A stretch of 64,000 nucleotides of DNA from an uncultured Lachnospiraceae bacterium (GTDB lineage: Bacteria > Bacillota > Clostridia > Lachnospirales > Lachnospiraceae): assembly GCA_947173945.1 (NCBI GenBank), contig CAMWGV010000001.1:1-64000 (forward strand), written 5' to 3'. The notes under the pieces were generated by a model. The model was not told the origin of the DNA. It did no database searches and saw only the letters and a program-made list of their open reading frames with translations. This document shows positions 36,837 to 44,046 of this stretch, one piece after another; positions within the stretch are counted from its first letter, which is position 1, and each line of letters starts with the position of its first letter. The translations under genes were made by a program, and so were the position numbers.

Positions 36837-37253
36837 ATGAAAAAGGATGATTGTATATTTTGTAAGATAGCAGCAGGTGAAATTCCGTCAACGACAATTT
36901 ATGAGACGGGAGAGTTCAAGGTGATTTTTGATATAGCACCTGCAAGTAAGGGACATGCACTTATTATACCGAAGGAGCACTACGATAATGTATTTTCCAT
37001 AGACGCAGAAGTAGCATCAAAGCTTTTTCCCTTGGCAACAAGTGTTGCGAAGGCACTTAAGGCCGAGACAAACTGTGACGGAATGAATTTGCTTCAAAAT
37101 AACGGAGCGGTAGCAGGACAGACGGTTAATCATTTTCATTTGCATCTTATACCAAGGTATGAGGGAGATGGAGTAAAGCTTGCTTGTGAGCCGGGTGACG
37201 CTGATAAGGAATACCTTGCTGAGTTAGCAGAAAAAGTAAAAAAGAGAATATAA
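36837..37253 (+). CDS. HIT-family nucleotide hydrolase
   Basis: A 138-aa histidine-triad protein with the signature HFHLHLIPRY and the N-terminal CIFCKIAAGEIPS typical of the Hint/PKCI branch, which hydrolyses adenosine phosphoramidates and acyl-adenylates. ATG 36837 follows GAAGGAGG; the track start lies inside fliS. It is 16 bp after fliS and probably read from the same transcript, although a flagellar role is not expected. Confidence 0.92.
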   Translation: MKKDDCIFCKIAAGEIPSTTIYETGEFKVIFDIAPASKGHALIIPKEHYDNVFSIDAEVASKLFPLATSVAKALKAETNCDGMNLLQNNGAVAGQTVNHFHLHLIPRYEGDGVKLACEPGDADKEYLAELAEKVKKRI

Positions 37254-37301
37254 TTGTCTTAACGGAATAAGAACAAATATTGAGAAAAAATGTAAGACAG
37301 T

Positions 37302-38042
37302 TCAGTTGGACAATTGCATGTAAATAAAGTAAAGAAGGGTCAGGTGTAATGGGTAGTATATATAAAATACATACTTCATGGACGGACCCTTTTTTCCGTT
37401 GTACAGTAAAATAGGAATAAGGGCAAAGAGCGAATATAGCTGGGTCGGAGGCTGAAGCAGCAGACAATCCAGAGTCATGGTGGCAAATATTTTAACAGGC
37501 TGTTCCCTGAATACATAAAATATAAGTATTAAAAGTATGCCGTATATGCTATAATCAGTGCTAGCCACAATGGACAGGGTTGACAGTATACTTATTATAA
37601 TGAAGCAAATTGGATATGGCATGGCATGATTTGTTATTGTATTATCAATCAAAGCAACGCATATAAGACCTATTGCAAGTGTAAATAGGGTATTCAAATC
37701 CGAAAAGTAAAAGGGTTCTTTCATAATAGCCAATGAAAAAGGAATTTGGGATATAAATGCAAATATTGTTAATCGCAATACATACTTTTTTACACTTCTT
37801 GTGAAAAAAAAGCCTTCAACAATAAGATAGCAATATATAGGAAATGCAAGCCTTCCAAGACAACGCATAGTATTGTAAGCATTTTGGGAAATCAGGCTGC
37901 TGTAATATAAACGTCCAGAGACTGGTTTTGTACCGATGACGACAGCTGCATGGTCAACTGTCATAAATATAATTGCCATAAGCTTAAGTGTAAAGGTATT
38001 AATAAATTTATAGCTTTTTTTAACTGTGTCTTCGTTGCCCAT
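37302..38042 (-). CDS. TraX-family integral membrane protein
   Basis: A 246-aa polytopic membrane protein with about 7 hydrophobic segments and the TraX pattern (LKLMAIIFMTVDHAAVVIG, then RCLGRLAFPIYCYLIVEGFFFTRSVKKYVLRL). TraX of F plasmid acetylates pilin; the broad family is thought to acylate surface molecules, related to acyltransferase 3 proteins. It lies next to the polysaccharide locus on the opposite strand, so a surface-modification role is plausible. The start has GGGAGCAACTGCA upstream. Confidence 0.82.
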   Translation of the reverse strand: MGNEDTVKKSYKFINTFTLKLMAIIFMTVDHAAVVIGTKPVSGRLYYSSLISQNAYNTMRCLGRLAFPIYCYLIVEGFFFTRSVKKYVLRLTIFAFISQIPFSLAIMKEPFYFSDLNTLFTLAIGLICVALIDNTITNHAMPYPICFIIISILSTLSIVASTDYSIYGILLILIFYVFREQPVKIFATMTLDCLLLQPPTQLYSLFALIPILLYNGKKGPSMKYVFYIYYPLHLTLLYFIYMQLSN

Positions 38043-38212
38043 TGCAGTTGCTCCCGATAAAAAATGTATTAAACTTTTGTTATTATGATATAAAGGGATT
38101 TATATGTCAACGATTTTTGTTTGATGAAAAAGGTTGAATTTTAAGAATATTTGTAGATTTTGCACTAAAAAATACGGATTTCATCCAAAATATAACAAAA
38201 TGCAAATAAGGC

Positions 38213-38241
38213 TTGAAACCGACGTTTTTCTGTGCTAAAAT
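38213..38241 (+). promoter_or_regulatory. sigma-A promoter of the polysaccharide operon
   Basis: TTGAAA (38213-38218), 17-bp spacer, TAAAAT (38236-38241), about 40 bp before the first gene. CCGATAA at 38247 looks like a sigma-28 -10 but has no -35 at the right distance. Confidence 0.75.
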
Positions 38242-38279
38242 GTCAACCGATAAAATGTTTGCAGGATGGATGTGCGGTT

Positions 38280-38975
38280 ATGGATGTTATAGATTTTCAT
38301 TCTCATGTGCTGCCGGGAATTGATGATGGCAGCAGGAATTTAGACACCACAGCAGGAATGCTTGGTATGTGCTATGACAATGGAGTGAAAATGATGATTG
38401 CCACGCCGCATTTTTACGCAGAGCACGACAGAATAGAAGTTTTTTTGGAACGAAGGCAGAAAGCATATGAGCAGGTTATGAGCCTGCAGCTTGAAAGGAG
38501 TCCAAAGCTTCGATTAGGTGCAGAGGTTGCATACTTTAAAGGCATCAGTAAAGCAGAAAAAATACCGCTTCTTACTATACAAGATACGGATATTATGTTA
38601 TTGGAGATGCCTTTTTATACTTGGGACAAGAGTGTGATTACTGAGGTTAAGGAGCTTATTGAAAAGAGACATTTGAGACTCATTATTGCACATCTTGAAA
38701 GATACATAAAGCTTTCGGGAAATAAGTCGGCTGTAGCAGATTTATTGGAGCTTCCGGTTATTATTCAGATAAATGCAGGAAGTCTTCTGGATTGGAAGCA
38801 GCGTGGGGCGTTGCTTAAGCTGTTTAAGACTGGTAAGGCACAGCTTCTTGGAAGTGATTGCCATGGAATGAATCATAGGCCTCCAAATTTATGGCTGGGC
38901 AGGGAAGTAATAAAGAAAAAACTTGGCGATGATGTATTGAAGAAAATAGATGAGGTTGGAAACGGGCTTTTTTAA
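38280..38975 (+). CDS. CpsB/YwqE-type tyrosine-protein phosphatase
   Basis: A 231-aa PHP-domain, Mn-dependent phosphatase that dephosphorylates the bacterial tyrosine kinase of the same locus and thereby tunes polymer length (family knowledge). Metal-binding motifs are FHSHVLPGIDDGS, ATPHFY and the C-terminal GSDCHGM. The track start adds 16 residues without support; ATG 38280 gives the canonical MDVIDFHSH start. It is the first gene of the export/regulation module phosphatase-LCP-Wzz-kinase. Confidence 0.92.
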   Translation: MDVIDFHSHVLPGIDDGSRNLDTTAGMLGMCYDNGVKMMIATPHFYAEHDRIEVFLERRQKAYEQVMSLQLERSPKLRLGAEVAYFKGISKAEKIPLLTIQDTDIMLLEMPFYTWDKSVITEVKELIEKRHLRLIIAHLERYIKLSGNKSAVADLLELPVIIQINAGSLLDWKQRGALLKLFKTGKAQLLGSDCHGMNHRPPNLWLGREVIKKKLGDDVLKKIDEVGNGLF

Positions 38976-38997
38976 AAGTCGGTTATCAGGAGGAAAT

Positions 38998-39120
38998 ATG
39001 TCAAAGAAAATATCGATAGCAATCAGTGTTGTTTTGTTTATTATATTGGTAGTATTGGTAGTTTGTGAAAGAAGCTGGCCGGAGGCTGGGTCTGCTTTCA
39101 TAAATGGGTTATTTGGATAA
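38998..39120 (+). CDS. 40-aa single-pass membrane peptide
   Basis: A short ORF missing from the track: MSKKISIAISVVLFIILVVL followed by VVCERSWPEAGSAFINGLFG. It has an excellent ribosome-binding site (AGGAGGAAAT) and sits 22 bp after the phosphatase gene and 12 bp before the LCP gene, so it is well placed to be translated in the operon. One transmembrane helix (about 5-23) and a short extracytoplasmic tail. It may assist the Wzz/kinase/LCP complex (inference). No known family recognised. Confidence 0.65.
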   Translation: MSKKISIAISVVLFIILVVLVVCERSWPEAGSAFINGLFG

Positions 39121-39132
39121 GAGTGATGTGAC

Positions 39133-40137
39133 ATGCGGTATAGCAGAGAAGAAAAAATTCATATGATAAAAAAGCTATCGATAGCGTGTGCAGTTTTATT
39201 GGCTGTTTGTATTACATGTGGGATAGTTATTTATGCTATTGACAAAAAAAATGCTGGCAGTGTACAGAAACAGGAAATACCGGAAGATGTAATAGAGATT
39301 GACGGAAAGAAGTATGTTCCTAAGAAAAATATCGAGACTTACCTTTTTATCGGTGTTGATAATTATGATAAGGTCAAAAAAGCAGAGGACTATGGAGAAA
39401 GCGGACAGTGTGATGTTATTATGCTTATGGTAAGGGATATCAGTACAGGAACCTTCAAAACACTGAGCATAAACAGAAACACGCTTATGGATGTAAAGAC
39501 GATAGATTTGAATGGCGAATATTTGGGAATATCTCCAGACATTCAGCTTGCATTTGCCCATGCCAGCGGAGACGGAATGGAGCTTAGCTGTGAAAATGTA
39601 GTGGATGCTGTTTCAGGATTTCTCTGGGGACAAAAAATAGATGGATATGCTGCCGTGAATATGGGTGGTGTAGCTGTAGTGAACAACATGGTTGGCGGAG
39701 TTACCGTCACGGTTGAGGATGATTTCTCAAATGTAGATGCTACACTTGTTCAGGGAGAAACCATTACCTTGAATGACCAGCAGGCACTTACATTCATACG
39801 TGGAAGAATGGGTGTTGGGGAAGGAAAAAATACGGACCGAATGAGAAGACAGTCCGTGTATATGGCAGATTTGAAGGTAAAGCTCAGGGAAAAATGTAAT
39901 CAAAGTAGTAAATTTCCGCTTGATTTATATGACAATATGGAAGAATATATGGTTACAGACATTTCAAAACAGAAGTTCAGTAAGATTGCACTTCTCATAG
40001 CAAAGGACAAGGACGAGGGAGAGCTTTCCATAGAGGGAACAACCGGAGAAGATGAACTGGGATTTGCGACCTTTGAGGCGGACGAGGACAGCTTACAGGA
40101 TGTTATACTGGAGTTGTTTTATAAGGAATACAAATAG
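39133..40137 (+). CDS. LytR-CpsA-Psr (LCP) family glycopolymer ligase
   Basis: A 334-aa protein with a short cytoplasmic part, one transmembrane helix (about 13-33) and the extracellular LCP domain. LCP enzymes transfer lipid-linked polymers to peptidoglycan. Recognisable parts are YLFIGVDNYDK, DVIMLMVRDISTGTFKTLSINRNT, and LTFIRGRMGVGEGKNTDRMRRQ with the catalytic-type Arg/Asp residues. The Shine-Dalgarno for 39133 is weak (AAGAGTGATG); ATG 39163 is an alternative. It probably anchors the polymer made by this locus to the wall. Confidence 0.9.
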   Translation: MRYSREEKIHMIKKLSIACAVLLAVCITCGIVIYAIDKKNAGSVQKQEIPEDVIEIDGKKYVPKKNIETYLFIGVDNYDKVKKAEDYGESGQCDVIMLMVRDISTGTFKTLSINRNTLMDVKTIDLNGEYLGISPDIQLAFAHASGDGMELSCENVVDAVSGFLWGQKIDGYAAVNMGGVAVVNNMVGGVTVTVEDDFSNVDATLVQGETITLNDQQALTFIRGRMGVGEGKNTDRMRRQSVYMADLKVKLREKCNQSSKFPLDLYDNMEEYMVTDISKQKFSKIALLIAKDKDEGELSIEGTTGEDELGFATFEADEDSLQDVILELFYKEYK

Positions 40138-40158
40138 ATAGGTTTTGGAGGATAAATA

Positions 40159-40971
40159 ATGAGTGTTGAAAAGATGGAACATCAGGACAAGCTTAGTGCT
40201 GACAATAAGCAGGAGCAGGTAAGATCCCGTTCTGATTCCGAAGAGGAAAAAGAGATTAATTTGCTTGAGATAGGTTCCATATTACTTGACAGGCTTCATT
40301 TTATAATTATGTATATGCTGCTTGGAGCAGTGCTGTTAAATGCATGTTCGTATTTTTTAATAGAGCCTACATACACATCCACAGCAAAGCTGTATGTAGT
40401 CTCAGCGTCAGATGACTCGGTGGTAAATCTGTCTGATTTGAATATTGGAACATCGCTGACAAAGGATTATGAGCAACTGATATTAAGTTACCCTGTATTG
40501 GATAAGGTTATAGCAAGGCTTGATCTTGATATGACTTTTAGCCAGCTTGTGGGAATGATTTCGCTTAGAAATCCGGATAGTACGCGTATACTCAATATTA
40601 CCGTCACAACGACAGATCCAGAGTTATCAATGAATATAGCTAATACAGTTGCAGAGGTATCTGCGGAATATCTACCTGAAGCAATGAGCACACAGGCACC
40701 AAATATAGCACAGGTTGCAAAGCTTGCCACCCATAAGTCGGGGCCTAGTTGCATGAGATTTACTATTTTGGGAGCGATTTTGGGTACTGTTATATATTGT
40801 GGAATTGTTATCGTTCAGATGCTTCTTGATGATACGATTCATACTGCTGAGGACATGGAGAAGCATTTTGGAATTGTACCACTTACCTCTATACCTGAAA
40901 GTGAGGAGTTCCGTCAGAGTGATGGACAGGACGAGGAAAAAACAGGGCGTCATAGGAGGAAAGGTGCATGA
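40159..40971 (+). CDS. Wzz/YveK-type chain-length determinant and kinase modulator
   Basis: A 270-aa membrane protein with two transmembrane helices (about 49-70 and 196-220) flanking an extracellular domain (EPTYTSTAKLYVV, then TTTDPELSMNIANTVAEVS). It controls polysaccharide chain length and activates the cytoplasmic tyrosine kinase encoded next. The cytoplasmic C-terminal tail (about 225-270) is where the kinase is activated in this family. The kinase start overlaps its stop by 4 bp (ATGA), implying translational coupling. Confidence 0.9.
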   Translation: MSVEKMEHQDKLSADNKQEQVRSRSDSEEEKEINLLEIGSILLDRLHFIIMYMLLGAVLLNACSYFLIEPTYTSTAKLYVVSASDDSVVNLSDLNIGTSLTKDYEQLILSYPVLDKVIARLDLDMTFSQLVGMISLRNPDSTRILNITVTTTDPELSMNIANTVAEVSAEYLPEAMSTQAPNIAQVAKLATHKSGPSCMRFTILGAILGTVIYCGIVIVQMLLDDTIHTAEDMEKHFGIVPLTSIPESEEFRQSDGQDEEKTGRHRRKGA

Positions 40972-41702
40972 GAAAAATAAATGTTGAGTTCAAGGATATG
41001 CCTTACGCAGTAGAGGAGGCAATGAACCGTCTTCGTATAAACATAAAGTTTTGCGGAAAGAATACGCGAAAAATCCTTATTACAAGTAGTGTTCCAAACG
41101 AAGGTAAGAGCTCAGTGTCCATTAACCTGTGGAAAATGATGGCTGAGGCAGGCTTTCCGGCCGTGTTTGTGGATGTTGATTTGAGAAAATCTGTCATAAA
41201 GGACAGACACCAGATAAACAGTGAAGATGAGATACAGGATTTGGGATACTATCTTTCGGGACTTGCTGAGTATGAGGATGTCGTCTGTGAGACAAACGTA
41301 AAAAATGGTTATATCGTGCCATGCTGTAACCTGCTTGAAAATCCTTCGGCACTTTTGGAGGATGCAAGATTTAAGGAGTTGCTAGACAGGCTGGCACAGG
41401 ATTATAGATATGTTATTATCGATTCGCCACCACTTGCAAGTGTAGCGGATGGTGCTATTGTAGCATCGGTTTGCGATGGTGCAGTGTTGGTTGTCCGAAG
41501 CGGAATGACGTCAAGAGGGCTTATCAGACAGTCGTTCCAACAGCTTGAGCAGGTTAACTGTAAGCTTTTGGGTGTTATACTTAACAGAGTGGAAAGCACC
41601 GGACGAGCTTACAAGAAATACTATGGTAAGTATGGAAATAGCTATGAATATGGTTATGGCTATGGGAAGAAAAAGGACTCCGATAAGGAGGAAAAGAAAT
41701 AG
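40968..41702 (+). CDS. CpsD/CapB-type bacterial tyrosine kinase
   Basis: A 244-aa BY-kinase with Walker A SSVPNEGKSSVS (about 40-51), Walker A' FVDVDLRKS and Walker B YVIIDSPPLASVAD. The C-terminal Tyr cluster (YKKYYGKYGNSYEYGYGYG) is the autophosphorylation site that governs capsule export. Its partner activator is the overlapping upstream gene, and the phosphatase is two genes further up. The stop codon TAG (41700-41702) lies inside the first copy of a palindromic repeat, so the last residues may have been set by that insertion. Confidence 0.93.
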   Translation: MRKINVEFKDMPYAVEEAMNRLRINIKFCGKNTRKILITSSVPNEGKSSVSINLWKMMAEAGFPAVFVDVDLRKSVIKDRHQINSEDEIQDLGYYLSGLAEYEDVVCETNVKNGYIVPCCNLLENPSALLEDARFKELLDRLAQDYRYVIIDSPPLASVADGAIVASVCDGAVLVVRSGMTSRGLIRQSFQQLEQVNCKLLGVILNRVESTGRAYKKYYGKYGNSYEYGYGYGKKKDSDKEEKK

Positions 41703-41733
41703 GAATCCGGTTGCTGTGCAACCACCTTTTGAC
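41695..41733. repeat. 39-bp double-palindrome repeat, copy overlapping the kinase stop codon
   Basis: The inner stem GGTTGC-TGT-GCAACC and right arm CCTTTTGAC are intact, while the left outer arm (AGAAATAGG) has drifted. It contains the TAG stop of the kinase gene. Downstream copies follow after 4 and 5 bp. Confidence 0.75.
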
Positions 41734-41737
41734 ATGG

Positions 41738-41776
41738 GTCTCAAGGAATCCGACTGCTATGCAGTCACCTTAAGAC
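41738..41776. repeat. 39-bp double-palindrome repeat, tandem copy 2
   Basis: GTCTCAAGG-AATCC-GACTGC-TAT-GCAGTC-A-CCTTAAGAC. The outer arms pair with one mismatch; the inner stem is perfect but its sequence differs from its neighbours on both sides. Confidence 0.85.
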
Positions 41777-41781
41777 ATGTA

Positions 41782-41820
41782 GTCATAAGGAATCCGGTTG
41801 CTGTGCAACCACCTTTTGAC
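41782..41820. repeat. 39-bp double-palindrome repeat, tandem copy 3
   Basis: GTCATAAGG-AATCC-GGTTGC-TGT-GCAACC-A-CCTTTTGAC. The right part is identical to copy 1, which suggests duplication within the array. Confidence 0.85.
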
Positions 41821-41863
41821 AGAGGATAACTCAGTCTGCGACGTGGCTTACAGACTGTTTATC

Positions 41864-41883
41864 ATATAAAATATATTTTATAT
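41864..41883. promoter_or_regulatory. 20-bp perfect AT palindrome upstream of the secreted-protein gene
   Basis: ATATAAAATATATTTTATAT is a perfect palindrome, preceded by a CAGTCTG/CAGACTG hairpin (41832-41857). It may overlap a promoter or a regulator site; no matching -35 was found. Confidence 0.4.
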
Positions 41884-41923
41884 CCAATATGAAATAAGCT
41901 GGAAAGGAGGATATATTTAAGAC

Positions 41924-42520
41924 ATGAAGAAGTTAAAGAAATTACTTGCAGTTGTTATGATGATTGCTCTTATGATTCCTGTAACTGCTTTCGCAGCAGA
42001 GGGAGGTTCAGCTACAAAGGTAGATATCTCAAAGGCAACTACAAAGGTAACTGTATCTAGCGTTACTTTCAACGGTAAGAAGGCTAATCCGACAATTAAG
42101 GTTACTGTTAATGGTAAGACCCTTACAAAAAATAAAGATTACAAGGTAGCTATCACTAATGCTAAAACTGGTGGAACATATGCTAAGGGAGTTAAGATTG
42201 TTGGTATTGGTAAATATACTGGTACAAAGTATGCAAAACTCACAATCAAGGCAGCAGCTAACCCTGTAAAGGTGTCAAAAGGCAAGAACCTTGGTGCAGC
42301 TGGTTTAAAGAAGAAGGCTAAGACTTGCCAAATTACTGTTAAGAATGCTAAGGGTAAGGTAACTTACAAGAGCGGTTCTAAGTACCTTAAAGTTTCTTCT
42401 AAGGGCAAGGTAACAGTTGCTAAGGGAACTAAGAAGGGAACTTACAAGATTGCTGTTAAGGTAGCAGGAAATAAGAATTACAAGGCTGTGACTAAGATTT
42501 TCACAGTTGCTGTTAAATAG
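41924..42520 (+). CDS. secreted, very basic Lys/Thr/Gly-rich protein
   Basis: A 198-aa protein with a clear signal peptide (MKKLKKLLAVVMMIALMIPVTAFAAEG, cleavage after AFA). The mature part has over 25 percent Lys, almost no acidic residues, and two or three beta-sandwich-like modules (KDYKVAITNAKTGGTYAKG; KGTKKGTYKIAVKVAGNKNYKAV). These modules recur in large Lachnospiraceae surface proteins; here they form a small free protein without anchor. Heavy use of AAG Lys codons and a strong AAAGGAGG site suggest high expression. It may bind the acidic polysaccharide made by this locus (inference). Confidence 0.75.
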   Translation: MKKLKKLLAVVMMIALMIPVTAFAAEGGSATKVDISKATTKVTVSSVTFNGKKANPTIKVTVNGKTLTKNKDYKVAITNAKTGGTYAKGVKIVGIGKYTGTKYAKLTIKAAANPVKVSKGKNLGAAGLKKKAKTCQITVKNAKGKVTYKSGSKYLKVSSKGKVTVAKGTKKGTYKIAVKVAGNKNYKAVTKIFTVAVK

Positions 42521-42546
42521 TTTTGATTTTCAATTTACATAACGGT

Positions 42547-42578
42547 CATCCTTGCCACGAAGGATGGCTGTTCTTTTA
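42547..42578 (+). terminator. terminator after the secreted-protein gene
   Basis: CATCCTT-GCCACG-AAGGATG stem followed by GCTGTTCTTTT. Confidence 0.7.
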
Positions 42579-42590
42579 AAATTAATGAAA

Positions 42591-42624
42591 AGAGGGCTAT
42601 CTGTCAGAGGCAGCAGCCCTTTCT
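42591..42624 (+). terminator. second possible terminator hairpin
   Basis: AGGGCT (42593-42598) pairs with AGCCCT (42615-42620) and is followed by TTCT. Together with the preceding hairpin it would isolate the secreted-protein gene from the downstream genes. Confidence 0.45.
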
Positions 42625-42664
42625 AAATAATTGGATGTATAAGATAAACTGGATAGTTACAGGA

Positions 42665-42720
42665 TTAGGTAATTACGAAGCTGATTTTGCGTTTAAAGGA
42701 TTAGCTTCGTAATTATCTAA
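42665..42720. promoter_or_regulatory. long inverted repeat before the aminotransferase gene
   Basis: TTAGGTAATTACGAAGCT (42665-42682) and AGCTTCGTAATTATCTAA (42703-42720) are 18-bp arms with one mismatch and a 20-nt loop. It ends 21 bp before the aminotransferase start codon. No T-run follows, so it looks more like an operator, processing site or leader hairpin than a terminator. Confidence 0.65.
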
Positions 42721-42741
42721 TAGTATGTTTTAGGAGAAAAA

Positions 42742-44046
42742 ATGAAAAAAGAATTTATTCCATTTGAAAATAGAATATGGTTAAGCTCCCCTACCATGCA
42801 TGGACAGGAGCTTGTTTTTGTTAAAGAGGCATATGACACAAACTGGATGTCTACGATGGGAACAAACATAAACGAGATAGAAAAAAAGATTTGTGAGTAT
42901 GTTGGTTGTAAATATGCCGTTGCACTTGGAACGGGAACATCTGCATTACATATGGCTGTAAAGCTTGCAGGAGTGAAACCGGGAGAAAAGGTATTTTGTT
43001 CTGACCTTACATTTGCGGCAACGGTAAACCCGGTAAAGTATGAGGGCGGAGAACCGGTATTTATAGACAGCGAGTACGAAACATGGAATATGGACCCTGT
43101 TGCACTGGAACAGGCATTTGAGCTTTATCCGGATGTGAGGGTTGTTGTCATGGCGCATCTTTACGGAACACCGGCAAAAATGGATGAGCTTACTTCCGTG
43201 TGTCAAAAACATGGGGCAGTAATCATAGAGGACGCAGCCGAATCACTTGGAGCTACATATAAGACTCAAAGTGGTCCTAAGGAATCTGGCTGCTCCGCAG
43301 CCACCTTAGGACAAGAAACCGGGACCTTTGGAAAGTATAATGCCATATCATTTAACGGAAACAAAATTATAACAGGTTCATCAGGGGGAATGTTCCTTAC
43401 CGATGACAGGGAAGCAGCTGACAGGGTGAGAAAGTGGTCAACCCAGTCAAGGGAAAATGCACCGTGGTATCAACATGAGGAGATTGGCTACAATTACCGC
43501 ATGAGTAACGTGGTGGCAGGAATCATAAGGGGGCAGCTACTATATCTTGATGAACATATAGCAAGAAAAAAGGAAGTTTATGAACGGTACAGGGAGGGTT
43601 TTCAGGATTTGCCTGTAAGCATGAACCCATACGATGAAAAATGCTCGGAGCCAAACTTCTGGCTGAGCTGTTTATTAATCGATGAAGAAGCCATGTGCAG
43701 GCAGATTAGGGATGAACATGAGGCACTTTACATAAGTGAGGCAGGGAAAAGCTGTCCGACTGAAATTTTGGAAATGCTTGCAAGATATAATGCAGAAGGA
43801 CGTCCGATATGGAAGCCGATGCACATGCAACCAATATACAGAATGAATGGATTTGTAACCAGAGAGGGAGACGGACGGGCTGTAATAAACACAGGAAAAA
43901 GCGGAACTGTTATGGGTCATGACGGAAAACCACTTGATGTGGGAAACGATATATTTAACAGAGGCCTCTGTTTACCAAGTGACGTAAAGATGACAGAGGA
44001 GCAACAGGATACAGTAATAGAAATGGTTAGGAGCTGTTTTGAGTGA
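42742..44046 (+). CDS. DegT/DnrJ/EryC1-family sugar aminotransferase with an in-frame repeat insertion
   Basis: A 434-aa PLP enzyme that transaminates a nucleotide-linked keto-sugar (PglE/ArnB-like). Family motifs include ALGTGTSALHMAV, EDAAESLGATYK and FNGNKIIT with the PLP lysine (about K208). Between TYK and TGTFG, where relatives have only a few residues, it carries about 18 extra residues, 13 of them encoded by a 39-bp palindromic repeat. The longer C-terminal part (about 320-400) is also typical of the family. The next gene overlaps its stop by 4 bp. The amino sugar is probably used by the initiating transferase. Confidence 0.9.
   Translation: MKKEFIPFENRIWLSSPTMHGQELVFVKEAYDTNWMSTMGTNINEIEKKICEYVGCKYAVALGTGTSALHMAVKLAGVKPGEKVFCSDLTFAATVNPVKYEGGEPVFIDSEYETWNMDPVALEQAFELYPDVRVVVMAHLYGTPAKMDELTSVCQKHGAVIIEDAAESLGATYKTQSGPKESGCSAATLGQETGTFGKYNAISFNGNKIITGSSGGMFLTDDREAADRVRKWSTQSRENAPWYQHEEIGYNYRMSNVVAGIIRGQLLYLDEHIARKKEVYERYREGFQDLPVSMNPYDEKCSEPNFWLSCLLIDEEAMCRQIRDEHEALYISEAGKSCPTEILEMLARYNAEGRPIWKPMHMQPIYRMNGFVTREGDGRAVINTGKSGTVMGHDGKPLDVGNDIFNRGLCLPSDVKMTEEQQDTVIEMVRSCFE
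43274..43312. repeat. 39-bp double-palindrome repeat inside the aminotransferase coding sequence
   Basis: GTCCTAAGG-AATCT-GGCTGC-TCC-GCAGCC-A-CCTTAGGAC with both stems perfect. At 39 bp (13 codons) it preserves the reading frame and encodes GPKESGCSAATLG. Confidence 0.9.

Noticed and set aside
38247-38253. Sigma-28 promoter (CCGATAA) before the polysaccharide operon
   Set aside because: No TAAA element at 14-16 bp upstream; the overlapping sigma-A promoter explains the site better.
41545-41829. 94-aa ORF over the kinase end and palindrome array
   Set aside because: Shadow frame of the kinase that continues through the repeats (RNPVAVQPPFD twice is just the translated repeat).
42564-42626. 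20-codon ORF starting ATGGCTGTTC
   Set aside because: It runs through two terminator-like hairpins and has no separate ribosome-binding site.
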